64,000 nt of DNA, taken from the NCBI GenBank assembly GCA_025084515.1, contig JAJAGP010000422.1:124001-188000 (forward strand), written 5' to 3'. The position numbers and the translations under genes are program-made. Below, piece after piece: positions 33,264 to 44,702 of the stretch. Within the stretch, counting starts at the first letter, position 1; the number at the start of each line of letters is the position of its first letter. The notes beneath the pieces were generated by a model. That model was not told the origin of the DNA, searched no databases, and was given only the letters and a program-made list of their open reading frames with translations. Origin of the DNA: Ancistrus triradiatus (lineage: Eukaryota > Chordata > Actinopteri > Siluriformes > Loricariidae).

Positions 33264-36200
33264 TATATGCCTAAGGCTGGGTTTTGCTTAGGCACATGCT
33301 TCTTGCTTGCCCACCTGGCTGACTTGTTTAACTTGCAATAATAGAGTTGCTCCACATGGCAGTCAAGAATTACAGGCCTGATGATCAATTGGAATGGACT
33401 CATTTTCCCTAACCATGCACACCAAGGAAATTCAATTTAGTAATGGGCTACAATCAAGTCATACTTCTTGACAAATGAAAGAGCAATATACCCTAGCACT
33501 GGACTCTGGAAGAAGATGATACAGTGTATGTTTATATTGAAAGAGAAAAAAATATCAGTGCTGTGAATTGGATCTGGTGCAGACGCAGAACTGACAGAAG
33601 CCGATTTTAACAGATACTTCAAGAAGACCTCAGCCCATGAAACCATCCTGTCCTGGATCCATAGCCCCACCCTCTAACTGCTGTATAAATAGATTCTCAT
33701 GACAGGGCAATTCATCTCCAGCCATGAAAACATCAACTTTAAAAGATAGCTTGTAGAGATCCGGCGCTTGTTAAGGCCAGATCAGCAGTGCAGATGCCTG
33801 GGATGTAAACTCATGAAGAGAAGATTAATTTATCTGTCATCCCTGACTTTGACAGTTGCTGTAAATCTGTTTCAGGCCTGCATGGGAGGGGAAGGGGGAG
33901 AGAGGATTGCGGGTGTCAGACAATCTGGGCAAAAGAAGGACAGAGTTGATAGTTGGGAAAAAAAATTAAATCAAAATATCAACATTGCTTCCTTGGTCTC
34001 TCACACACTCTCTCCTTCAATTCACCTGGGAATATCTTGAGTGTTCTTTTTGAATGATGGATTTGGAACTCATTCTTAAAAGAGAACATTTGGCAAAAAT
34101 TTCAAGTCATCCCTATCACTCCTATTGTACATTCTCATTATATTCAAGATGGTGGTCACGTAAGGCGGCAATGAAGATGAATAGTGTGAATGTCAGAAGA
34201 GCTATTTGCTGTTTGATTGATGGGAGCAGGCAAGCTGGAGACCCTTTTCTGTATCTGCTACATATGGAGCATGCCTGCCATTCTCCTGGAAACAATGCAG
34301 TTTGTTTATAGTTAATGTCTCTGTATACCTATAAAATATGATGTCTCCATATGATCTCCATCTATATACCTGTATCATATTGACAGAAAAGTGTTAAGCT
34401 GTGATACATGAATGGACTCCAATTACTTCACAACTTCAGTAATTGAAATATTTGCTCTTCCAGAAGTATGTGTGGTTAAAACGTCTTGACAGCTGTCATT
34501 GTTTCATCTTCCAAAATGTCTGTAACCAATGAAAAAATTAATTATTTGATGTCTTGATATACAGATGTGGATGTAGTTACAGTCATGTCAAAAATCCCTA
34601 TGCTGACTATTAAATGGGATAACAATTTGGCACATACATATTGATGTCTGCTTGCCAGTTTATGTTAGGCCATATTTTCACCAGACTTTCTTACAAATGA
34701 CTCCACATTATGGACTTAACTATCTGGAACTTTTAGAAGTCTGTCTAGTGGAACATGGGTTTTGATCATTACGAGCACTCTTAAACGGGTAATGAGAAAC
34801 GATTACGTTTTAGAGGCATCAACACATTTTAACATTTATTTAGTATGATCAAAATCTTGCAAAAAAAGAGGTGACAATTGTAAGCCATGGGTTCCCTTTT
34901 GATGTGAATTTGCATGCAAATGGATATTTGCCTTGATATGTCAGCCCGTGTCCTCAAGAAAAGTAAGGCCTTGAGGTTTCAGAGAGCGTGCTGGGGGATG
35001 GGAGTGTTAAGAGGGTGGGGGATATTGTTAATTAGCATGTGGAGGGAAAGTGCTCCTGACAAGTGGTAACTGGGCCCTGATAAATATGGTGACTAAACAT
35101 TTCCCTATCCCTTTTGTCTGTTAGATCCCCCAGCTGAGGAGTTTAAACCCCTTTCACCTGTGAGGAAATCAAAGATAATCCAGAGTTTGATGTTGAGAGA
35201 AACTTTTCAGTTTGTATAAAAAAGGGGTCACCCCATGTATAGGGCAATGGGTTTAAGCTGTAAACCCCACACAAAGGGTTCTGACAGACTGTGTTTCCCT
35301 GCTCTTCTCAGAAGAGTCTTTAGCAAAGTTCTAAGCACCTTCTCTGTGCATGACTAAACCCATTGAGGATGGAGGAGATAAAGGAAACCCGAGGCTTAAA
35401 ATCAAACTTTTAAGTTTCTATTTTTAAAAAATCCCATGTGTCAATTTGTAGAAGGAACATAGGTACAAGTAAGCAAAAGTTTTTCGAGCAGGTGAATGGA
35501 GAGAGAAACTGAATTAGATTTGATTTCATGGCTAGTTCTTTATGTATGGAAATGTTGCCATGGAGACACTGAAAAGAGAGATTATTCAATGTTTACCCCC
35601 TATAAATGGTGGTCTATTGAATTCTAAACAATCATTTTGTCAGCATTGTCGATTTATTCTTATAGGCGATTTCATTCTTCTCAATCGTTAGCAAACCTTA
35701 CCAAAATTCGCCTAAATCTGAATATTGAGAAACTTGTGACACAATGAGCACATTGACCTAAAAACCTAATTGTTCATGCTTCCTGTACTTTTCTCATATT
35801 CTCTTCATCAGTGATAGTCTAGATTATTGGATACACCATCTCTGAACACAAACTGGGGCTCCTCTAGTTTCTTTTGAATGCCACTTTAGAGAATGGGTGC
35901 TTTAAAGGATGCAAACATGCAAACTTAATGAATGATATGGACGTATTTATCAGAGCAAGTTTGTACTACTGTATTAAAAGAACACGTGCAGAGCATGTGA
36001 ATGGAAGAATATTCAGAGTAACTTGGTTTACTTCATAACTTGTTGTTAAAAATGATATAATGCCATGCATCTATTCCTTACAGTATGTCTTCTCTCCCAC
36101 ATTTTTCTGGTCAGGGTGGTGGGGGAACCTGACACCTGTATCTAGAGAACACAGGGCGCAAGTATAACTGTACCAAGGAGAGGATGCCAGTGCATCACAA

Positions 36201-39200
36201 GGCTGAGTAGGGGATGCTGTTGCTGCCTACCTTCTTTCACACACAATCAATCAAGTCTACATGTGACCCCTGACCTGGTCGGAAAAGACTTGAACCTGTT
36301 CATACAATGGTGGGCTAACTCTATATTAGGCTACTGCACCCTCCACAAAAATGGTCATTCCAAATAAAGCATGTTGTCTAGTGTCTGTGGTGCAATGGAA
36401 AGAAAGCAAACTCGAAGACACCTCCTTCTCTCTAAGCCCTGAATAATGACCCATTCCCCTTTTCTCGCTGACTGATTCATGCAACTTCACTATTGCTTTA
36501 CTGCACATTTGCTTACCATAAGAATGTAATTTTAAGCTACAAAGTGCCAGGACTTGGCAGGGGAATGGGGTGAGGATAGGGGGTGGGTAGGGGTGGAATG
36601 GTCCATTTCTTGCCAAAGCAACAGCCCTGGATGATCTAGAGGTCTGCCCTGGGGAATGGGTTAGCCACATCAGGCCAAAGTGCTGTCACAGTGCGGAAAA
36701 ATGATTAATTTCCCCTTGCTCCCTTTTATCCATAAAGGATGTGGGGTTGCATAGCAGTAATCGCTCAGATAAGTGCTGGAGCCATGCATATGCAGATCTC
36801 CATCAGAGCCTCTGATCAATAATTGACTGCCTGATTATCATTTAGCACCGAGCTGAGAGAGGCTCTGCCATGTGCCCGCGCATATGTCCAAGTTGCAGAG
36901 TCAGTTTCTGCCCGTAGGGACAACATTTGGGCAGGATCAGCACCTGTTAATGTGTTAAAGCCTTGATGAAGGCATGTTGTACATCACAAGCAGACTGGCT
37001 GTGTACAGAGACGCATTAAGTGCACAGGTTGCATTAGCAGAACTCTTAACGAAAACACGCAGGTCAGAGTTCTCTCTTAATGTTGGCGAGATAGGAAACA
37101 AGAGGGATATAGTACAGGGATATATGGCAAGTGTATGATTCTATAATAACATTTTAATAACCTAAATGGTTCAGAGGCTGGCACAATTTGCCCTCTCCTG
37201 TACTGTTACAAAACAGGAGACAGTACCAGTTTGACAGCTTTAAGTGTCTGAAGCCAAAGAAATAATTGATAGCAGGCTGCCTGCATCCAAGGTCCTTTAG
37301 CAGTAATTGCAAGCAGAATGTGACTCTCTGATCTCACCAGTGGTATTTACCATGCCAAAACAGCCTGGCTTTGACAGATTGCCTTCCTGCAGTAATAACT
37401 TAGGCATGTTCGCTGCTCTCTCACACAAGGCCATGCTGCCGTCGTACCACAGAACCAGCTGAATGATTATTTTATGCCGAGTTTTTATTTTGCCTCGACT
37501 CCCCATTTTTGACAGGCCACTCGGAAAATAATGCTTTTATTTTATAACCACCGGAATGAATCAAGACAGGCTGTTTTCCTCTCACCCCTGATTTCTATGG
37601 CAAAAGTAAGCAGCTGTGTATATCAAGTGCTTGTATGAGTTCTTGGGTGCAATTGAAAATGTGTGGCTAGTTTTTATGTTGGAACATTGACCATACTAAA
37701 CTTTGTTTGAAAACTTTGTATTACAACTCATGTTCACGAGGTGTTTAGCAGCCTCGAAATTGTGCTCCATGTTTTTGTTCACCTTGTACGAAGCAGAACA
37801 TCAGTTGGCTGTGCTTTAACAGTGAGAATGGTTGTTCCCGGTTGAATGACAGTGTGAAGCTGTGCAGCTACTGGAGGGTTCGTTCTCTTCCTCCCTCTGT
37901 GTCTCTTCTCAGCTTCGTACAGAACTCCAGGTTTTATTATAGGATGGTTTCCTTAATGGGGTATAATAATACTGAGCCTCTGTCTCCCGCCAAGGTGATA
38001 GAATCTCCCCTTGGAAGGCTGAAAAGACCCCTGTGTGCTCCACTGCAGTAGCCCGTGTTCTCCGCTGGAGTTCGAAGCCTGCCAGCTCCACCCTATGGCT
38101 GTCCAAACAAGGTTTCTCAACAGGCACTGACATCAAAAAGATTTGAGCAAAGCCTGCTGGAATGCTGAACGGCGGGATGTTAGTTTCATTTATTTATTTC
38201 CCTCCCTCCAGAAACCATATATAATATTGGGTTCTTGGAGGTAGCTGCTGTTTCCTACTGTCTTTTACAGTGATCGTATTTTCTCTCACTCAGTGCTTCT
38301 GATGGACATGTCCAGTTTACTGGCCTACTGCAGATTAAACATAAAGCTTCCTCCCAATGGGCAGCCACTTTGAACACTGACGAGAATGTTAGCGATTGCC
38401 TTTTCTATGAAATAAGGTAAAGTAATGCAAATTGTATTACTATTAACATAACTGCATTTCATTGTAACCACTCATTTGAATAAAGGAATTGAATATCAAA
38501 AAATCTTTGATAGGAGCTTATATTATATGGTATATAAAATGTTCAGTGTTTCACACAGAGCCATATTCAGCTGCTGAATTGCCCATTCCAGGGGAAAATG
38601 TGTTCATACGATCCCCTAGTACAAACGGTCAGTTGATAGAAGTGTCTTTGAACCTACTTTACATTGAAGGATGTGTAGACACAATTCAAAAGGGGGTACA
38701 ATGGATAAAACCCTAAATGAGCACCACACAAGCGACATCTCAGGGTTGAGTTGACTAAACATAGAAGCTTTAAAGATGGAGACGACGTGCAAATGTAAAT
38801 AAACTTATCGGGACTAAGGGTCAGGACCATTTGGATTTATGGCTTTGGCATTCACCCCATGGCCATCAGTCATTCCTCCCTCCTGCTAACTCCAGCAAAG
38901 CCCTCGATCACAAGACCTCCAGCTGAACTACAGCTGACCTGCTGCATCTATGACCAGCTGAGCCTCAGATGACTTAATGAGAACCATTCAGCCTCTGTAA
39001 TATTTATATGGCTATCAGGCCAGTTCTATAGCTCTCTTTCTAAAACTCTCTCTCTCACTCTGTATCATGTACACAACTGCTGGGCTGCTCGGGGTGGTTT
39101 TGGAGGTCCTTTCAGAAACTGGGCTAAGTGGAGGACTTGTAAGACATGTCGAGGGCAAACCTCCTCCCTGGTGGGTCTGATGTCAGAGGAGAGAACTTGA

Positions 39201-39309
39201 AAAATGCGTGTATTTATTTAAAGCTCTATTCTGCCCATGCCAACGCCTGCAAAGTCACACACGGAAGGAGCTCATTAAGAACAATTTTGTCTGCCAAGTA
39301 TAAAATGTG
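33264..39309. other. Long mostly unique region; possible conserved non-coding blocks
   Basis: About 6 kb with only one probable SINE relic (36105-36345). Stretches at about 34860-35400, 36680-36980, 37190-37560, 37960-38400 and 38820-39010 have moderate GC and no repeat signature, and resemble the text of conserved non-coding elements in fish. No exon with recognisable coding content was found, including the 114-codon frame at 36326-36670 and the 69-codon frame at 37842-38051. Confidence 0.3.
36105..36345 (-). mobile_element. Probable old SINE family 1 relic
   Basis: Diverged minus-strand features in the right order: 'agagaacacagggcgcaag', 'gatgccagtgcatcacaagg', a 'cacacacaatc' segment, and a tRNA-like end with 'gacttgaacctg' (complement of a B-box). 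Identity to better copies is low. Confidence 0.5.
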
Positions 39310-39615
39310 TATACATTGATCAGCCATAACACTAATCCCACCTTCTTGTTTCTACAGTCATAGTCCATTTTATCAGCCCCACCTACCATATAGGTGGAGT
39401 ATTGTAGTTCTACAAGTGCATACCTTGTATGCTATGTTTTATCCTGTTATTCAATGGTCAGGACCCTCAGCGGACCATCACAAAGCAGATATTATTTGTG
39501 GTGACTTGTTAGTGTGTGTTGTGCTGGTATTAGTGTAGCAGACACAGCAGTGCTGCTGGATTTATTAAACGCCTCAGTGTCACTGCTGTACTGAGAATAG
39601 TCAACCATCTAAAAC
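39310..39615. mobile_element. Fold-back MITE of the Tc1 'gatcagccataaca' type, one arm
   Basis: It starts with 'ttgatcagccataacac', the terminus of the Tc1 family seen as a relic at 870-1452. Then come 'tttatcagccccacctaccatat', 'caatggtcaggaccctcagcggacc', 'gttagtgtgtgttgtgctgg' and 'acacagcagtgctgctgg'. Known fish elements of this kind are long palindromes; here the sequence crosses into the second arm ('cctcagtgtcactgctgtactgagaatagtc') and stops, so most of the other arm is missing. Confidence 0.7.
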
Positions 39616-39696
39616 ATATCTAATAAAGATATGGCTAAAAACACTGGTTATTGATTAGCAACCAACTGGGTATTTCAGTATTGTTTTAAAAACTAT

Positions 39697-40215
39697 ATGC
39701 AGTACTGTGTTACAAAATTATTAGGCCACCCTTAGAGGTGTTGTATTAGCAATGGTATAATGACCACATATAACATGTTGTTCTAATTTGTATTCGTCAC
39801 TCCATAATGCGTCTTTTGCACTGATCTTCATTCCAATCTTTGTGAGCCGTTGCATATCTCACCATTTTCACCTCCCTTTCTGAAAATGTGGTTTATAGGC
39901 TGCTACCCTTCCAAAAAGACCATTCCTAATCAAGCTTCTTTGGACTATAGAAGGGTCAACTTGGCATCCCGATGAAGCTGCCAGATTCTGCTATTGCTCA
40001 AGTGTAATGGGGAGATCACACTATGTATTTGCCACTGTAGCTAATGGAAAATGTTTTTTCTTGTTTTTTTGTTTCAGTTTAACACTGCATATAAATGTCC
40101 TGTATTTTCTGGTTGTGGTCTAAGAAACAGACTGAGAAATAGTAATATATGGCAATATTATACTATTGCTAAATGATATTATATAATGGTGGCCTAAGAC
40201 TTTTGCACAAGACTG
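39697..40215. mobile_element. Internally deleted Tc1-like element ('cttttgcacaagactg' terminus)
   Basis: The left end is 'gcagtactgtgttacaaaattattaggccacc' and the right end 'ggtggcctaagacttttgcacaagactg' (ending 40215, then TA); these are inverted relatives. Interior phrases such as 'cactccataatgcgtcttttgc' and 'gaccattcctaatcaagcttct' resemble the minus strand of a transposase gene. At about 519 bp, most coding sequence is lost. Confidence 0.7.
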
Positions 40216-42968
40216 TATATTTAGATGAGTATTGGCAGAAATTTAATTGACTCGGTGTTCACTACTAGGAAAGTCAGCTGAATAATCACAAGTATGTATG
40301 ACAATTGCTTGTCAGCTGAAATTGTGACAACCTAATTTCTGCTTTAAAGAAACCCATTTTGAATGTCATTTTTATATGCCAGTTATTAATGAACATATTT
40401 GTAGGGCATTGTGTAATGTAATCTTTGCATGTTCTGCATTTGTCCATCCACATGATTTTTACTCTGCCGCCATTGTTTTGCAATGAAAGTGATTAATGTG
40501 TAGAATTACACAGAAAGCCATGGATGTATATTCCTGTAGAGTGAAAATGTGCTTAATGTTGCATAAACATAATGGAGTTGGCAACCTTTCAGCTCTTTCT
40601 TCTGGGGTGTATCACCGAGCTATATAAAATAATGTGGTGTGCGGCAAAGGCTAAGTCAAATCTTAATAAGGGGTATGGGCCTCTTTAAGCAAAGTGACAT
40701 TTTACTTAATTGTACTCCATAAAAGTTGCAATAACATCATTCCAATAAGTTGTTTGCTTGCCTGCCTTCCTGATAAATTACCAACTGGCTAGGACAGAAG
40801 CTGACCTCTAGAGAATATTTCACCATGAAGTTGTTGCCAGCTTTTTAGACCCAGCATTTGTGTTTGGGGCTGAATGCTAAGTGTGTGTATTTTTGTAGTG
40901 AACTCGACTGTAGATGATGTGTATATATACAATGCCAGTCTATAATTTATCATTTTTGCCAGTAGGTGTTCAAGTCCAGCATACAATTGGGAGGATTTGG
41001 CTCTGGTATCATCCCATTTTAACCACATGGGGCGAAAGTGGTCGGGACACAGCAGTGGCTGTGCTGGTGCTCTCTGCTGATAAGGGTTCATGCACTTGTC
41101 TTGGCATTAGAGTAGGAGGAGACACCTGCCTGAACTCCTATCCATCTCTGACAAGGGCCCTTTGATCTGGATGACAGTTTCACTCCATTACTGGGAGTGT
41201 CACACTTAATTCCTTTGCTTTCCTCCCCTTCTTTTGGTCCAGTCAGTTGCCAGGCCAGGGAGTGTTCAGTGGGCTAAGTCTTAATCAAATAACCAAGCCA
41301 TGACTGCACAGGAGCATGTTGCGTACAGACAGATTTAAGCGTAGTATAAAAGAGTCACTGTTCTGGTTTGAATGGGCTCAGACAAAAGTGTTTGCAGGTG
41401 GCTCAGGGTGAGGACAGAGGATTTTGACAGGTAGCTGGGTGTTTAAAACATACATTACTAAATACGTAGTCAATTCTGAAATGGCTACAGATCTATGTGT
41501 TCACAAGGAACTGTGCAGGAATTAATCCAGTGACTTATTAAAGGTGTAAATAGTTGTATTGCTGATTAATTGCAGGGTGCAATGATTAGCTTCTCCTGAA
41601 CAATATAAATGGGTTTGTGGGTGAGATTAGATGGGTTGCTTGGAAGTCACATGATATATAAGATACATTTCCTGCATTGCATTTATGCTTTGAATACTGA
41701 ACGTGGCATCAGTGTTTTTGGTATAGGCTCTGGACGGGCACCTACCCACACATTCATGTATTGTATGCTTAAAAATAGTTTGAATTCTTTTAGTTCTTTT
41801 TCACTGTTGCTTAAGATTGTAAAGACAGAATTTATACCACTGATATAATCTCCTATGTGTTTCATGCGTCATTGGAATGCCAGTTATAGGCAGCCAGATG
41901 ATGTTCAATTATGCAATGTAAATGTAAATGTAAACTTGCAATGTAAACTTTGTATGGAATAAAGGATGCGAGTTTATATATTATGTCGAGAGCCAGTGTA
42001 GCGAGTAGGAAGCCATTTGGAATTTGACACAGCTTTTAATTAAAAATACATTTAGATATGCGTGTAGTTAAATAACGTCAGTTAAAATTAGAAAATGGGT
42101 AAAATGGTACAAATAGATTGGTGTAGATTCAGCATGCATTAATACACAGATTCACAAGCGCCTTTAATTTCCAGGCAGTATATGGTTTTCTTAAGTTACT
42201 TGTATGACTGCTCTTGCATTTACATTAGTATTTAATGACTGCATTATGTTCTGTGGAACAGGTCATTTATCAAAATGGTCATTGACCAGACATTTATATA
42301 GTCGCATAGTCTTTTTATGCTACTGTAATGTAGATAGAAAGGGTATTTTGTTTCATAAGAAAACTGTGTGCAAACAATAAGTAAATGTGTCAGAGACACG
42401 AGTGGAACGCTACCATCTACACAGCATCCAAAGCCTAAACTGTTATACATATCACTCCCTCCAGGAAATACACAACAGCGTGGTTCTTCAGTTACAAGCA
42501 CACGTTAATGATCACATACACTGTAGAACCAAAATATAAACACACACAATGGATTATTAACATGAATAAACAATAAACATACTTTGCTGCCTGCTGGCAA
42601 CCAAAATCTCCACTTGAAGAAAGACCAATTTCAAGAGCAGGAAATGGAATATCATTTTTTAAACACTTTAATGCCTTTAAGTATTCCTTTAAGTAGGTAA
42701 ATCCAGCGTGGCACTACTAGTAGGGAATCACAGCGATCAAATGACCAGCGCTCAGCACTTCTAGGTATATGTAGGTGAAACCCGCAAGTTTCAAAACACA
42801 GTGTGACATAAATAATATGGACAATACACATGCTAACCCTTTTTAATTTGACCAGCTGTTTACGGATGCAGTGTCTAGAGTTAAAAGACAGATTTATATT
42901 TCCGTTATATTTGATAATTCGTGATAATTGTTTAGAACTCATTTGAGATTGATTGGCACTTACCAGTA
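40216..42968. other. Unassigned DNA, possible non-coding regulatory blocks
   Basis: Mostly unique. A short (atgtaa)n run near 41917-41948 may be a SINE tail remnant. No gene was recognised; the frames at 40789-41091 and 42652-42942 have no family features. Confidence 0.4.
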
Positions 42969-43454
42969 CTGTATTTTTCGGGCTATAAAGCGCACCGGAT
43001 TATAAGGCGCATGAAATGAAACAAAACTCTTAAGTTCCGTCAGAAGCTCAGTTTGGTCTTTACATGGCGCACGGCGTCTTCTTGCTTCCTCCACTTCCGT
43101 ACCACTGATTCGTTAATGTTGAATTCTCTCGCAGCTGCTCTATGTCCATGTTGTACTGCGTGACTGATAGCGTTGAGTTTGAAATCCGCTTCGAAAATAA
43201 ATGAATGAATGCACGTACCCTAATGCTGAAGCACATACCGTATTACTCCGCTATGCTGCGCACTACGGTTGCCGTAAGCTTCGTAACTTACCAAGGCCGT
43301 GCTAAAACATTCTCTAAAAACATTTTTTTTTTTGACAGATTTAAACAAAAGGGAACCGCAACTGTCGAATTTTTGATGAAAAGTTTTACACGCACTGTCG
43401 ATTTTTGAGAAAGTTAAAGGATTTTAAGTGCGCCTTATGGTCCGAAAAATACGG
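42969..43454 (-). mobile_element. pogo/Tigger-type MITE, copy 1 (486 bp)
   Basis: The termini 'ctgtatttttcgggctataaagcgc' (left) and 'gcgccttatggtccgaaaaatacgg' (right, ending 43454) are flanked by TA (42967-42968 and 43455-43456). The inner part carries an antisense reading frame for a transposase DNA-binding domain (43040-43195). Two sister copies lie at 44063 and 50133. Unlike them, this copy has only one of the two subterminal 'ataaagcgcaccgg' repeats. Confidence 0.9.
43040..43195 (-). pseudogene. Brinker/pogo-type helix-turn-helix fragment of a transposase
   Basis: About 51 open codons on the minus strand read F-E-A-D-F-K-L-N-A-I-S and, further on, R-A-A-A-R-E-F-N-I-N-E-S-V-V-R-K-W-R-K-Q. 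This matches the N-terminal DNA-binding domain (Brinker-like helix-turn-helix) of pogo/Tigger-type transposases. The frame ends at a stop at 43040-43042. The second binding domain and DDE catalytic domain are absent. No upstream in-frame ATG with good context was chosen, so expression is doubtful. Confidence 0.75.
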
Positions 43455-43544
43455 TAGTTCTTAAAGTAATTGAGTATAGTTACGCCACTCTACCGACCTC
43501 TACTCAATCCAAATGCTCATCGATATACTAATATGCATTCTTGC

Positions 43545-43691
43545 GACTCAGGACTACAAATCAGAAGGTTGTGTGCTTAAATCCTGGTTCTGCCAACTTG
43601 CCAAGTCTTGAGCAATGCCTTTAGCCTTGCTTACCTCGACTGTAAGTCACTCATGCTAAAGACACCAGCCAAATCTCTAAATCAAAATGTA
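43545..43691 (+). mobile_element. Old SINE family 2 relic
   Basis: Diverged but ordered: 'caggactacaaatcagaagg', a B-box remnant 'gcttaaatcc', 'tctgccaacttgccaagtcttgagcaa', then 'ctgtaagtcactcatgctaaagacacc'. It is much older than the other copies. Confidence 0.6.
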
Positions 43692-44062
43692 AGTTTTAAT
43701 ATTTGAATGAAAAAGTCATATTCATTATTTTTGCTAACTGACTGCATATTAGGGCTGTTTAAAAAAAAATCAATACAGCAATACATTGAAATATTTATTT
43801 TCGTAGCATACTACATTGAATTTTCAGATGAAATTATGGATTTTTTTGAAGGAAGAAAAAACACATTTTAAATGAGGTGTAAATTACAGTCTCCCCTCCT
43901 GTAGATGTTTGACTTAATTCTTCTGCTGAATTATCAGTGTGATGTGATGTATTAAGACGACACCGATTGTACACTGTAACTTGTATTTCAGCTGTTTTTA
44001 AATTTCCACTGAACTATGTGGAATATGACAATACGCATCACATCGCAGTGTATCGTGATATA

Positions 44063-44633
44063 CCGTAATTTTCGGACCATAAGGCACACTTAAAATCCTT
44101 TAACTTTCTCAAGAATCGACAGTGTGCCTTAAAATGCGGTGCACCTAATGTATGAATTAATTCTGGTTGTGCTTTCTGACCTAGAACCGATTGTAGATGG
44201 TACACGGCACTCATAAATCTGTCACAATGTTTTAGCACGGTCTTGGTAAGTTACGAAGCTTACAGCCACCGTAGTGCGCAGCATCGCGGAGTAATACAGT
44301 ATGTGCTTCAGCATTAGGGTACGTGCATTCATTCATTCATTTTCGAAGCGGATTTCAAACTCAACGCTATCAGTCACGCAGTACAACATGGACATAGAGC
44401 AGCTGCGAGAGAATTCAACATTAACGAATCAATGATACGGAAGTGGAGGAAGCAAGAAGACGCCCTGCACCAGGTAAAGACCAAACTGAGCTTCCGAGGG
44501 AACTTAAGAGTTTCGTTTCATTTCATGCGTCTTATAACCCGGTGCGCTTTATGTATGAAAATATACCCGTTAGCAGTCGATCATTGATATCGCGCCTTAT
44601 AACCCGGTGCGCTTTATAGCCCGGAAAATACGG
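44063..44633 (+). mobile_element. pogo/Tigger-type MITE, copy 2 (571 bp), nested in the hAT-like element
   Basis: It starts 'ccgtaattttcggaccataagg' and ends 'ctttatagcccggaaaatacgg', with TA at 44061-44062 and 44634-44635. Orientation is opposite to copies 1 and 3. The subterminal motif 'cttataacccggtgcgcttta' occurs twice (about 44530-44550 and 44596-44616). Confidence 0.92.
44342..44500 (+). pseudogene. Brinker/pogo-type helix-turn-helix fragment, best-preserved copy
   Basis: An open plus-strand frame reads E-A-D-F-K-L-N-A-I-S-H-A-V, then A-A-A-R-E-F-N-I-N-E-S-M-I-R-K-W-R-K-Q-E-D, then V-K-T-K-L-S-F. The frame stays open past the domain. This is a known transposase DNA-binding fold; the catalytic part is absent from the 571-bp element. 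It is probably a relic that the MITE family inherited from its autonomous parent. Confidence 0.78.
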
Positions 44634-44702
44634 TAATTGTATCGTGACCCTTGTATCGTGATGCGCTTCGAAACGTGTAGTCCTTTCCAAAACCCACCCC
44701 TA

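Larger units (their letters stand above)
43750..44702. mobile_element. hAT-like non-autonomous element, split by a pogo MITE
   Basis: The ends 'tagggctg' (43750) and 'acccccta'-like 'acccaccccta' (ending 44702) are flanked by an 8-bp duplication with one mismatch: ctgcatat (43742-43749) and ttgcatat (44703-44710). Interior phrases 'caatacattgaaatatttattt' and repeated 'tgtatcgtga' are typical of fish hAT miniature elements. Removing the nested MITE leaves about 380 bp. Confidence 0.75.

Noticed and set aside
36326..36670. Possible 114-codon coding exon on the minus strand
   Set aside because: Composition is unremarkable, no family motif is present, part of it overlaps the end of a probable SINE relic, and no splice pattern supports it.
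37842..38136. Overlapping opposite-strand frames (69 and 75 codons)
   Set aside because: Neither has a domain or exon boundary signals; more likely non-coding DNA of moderate GC.
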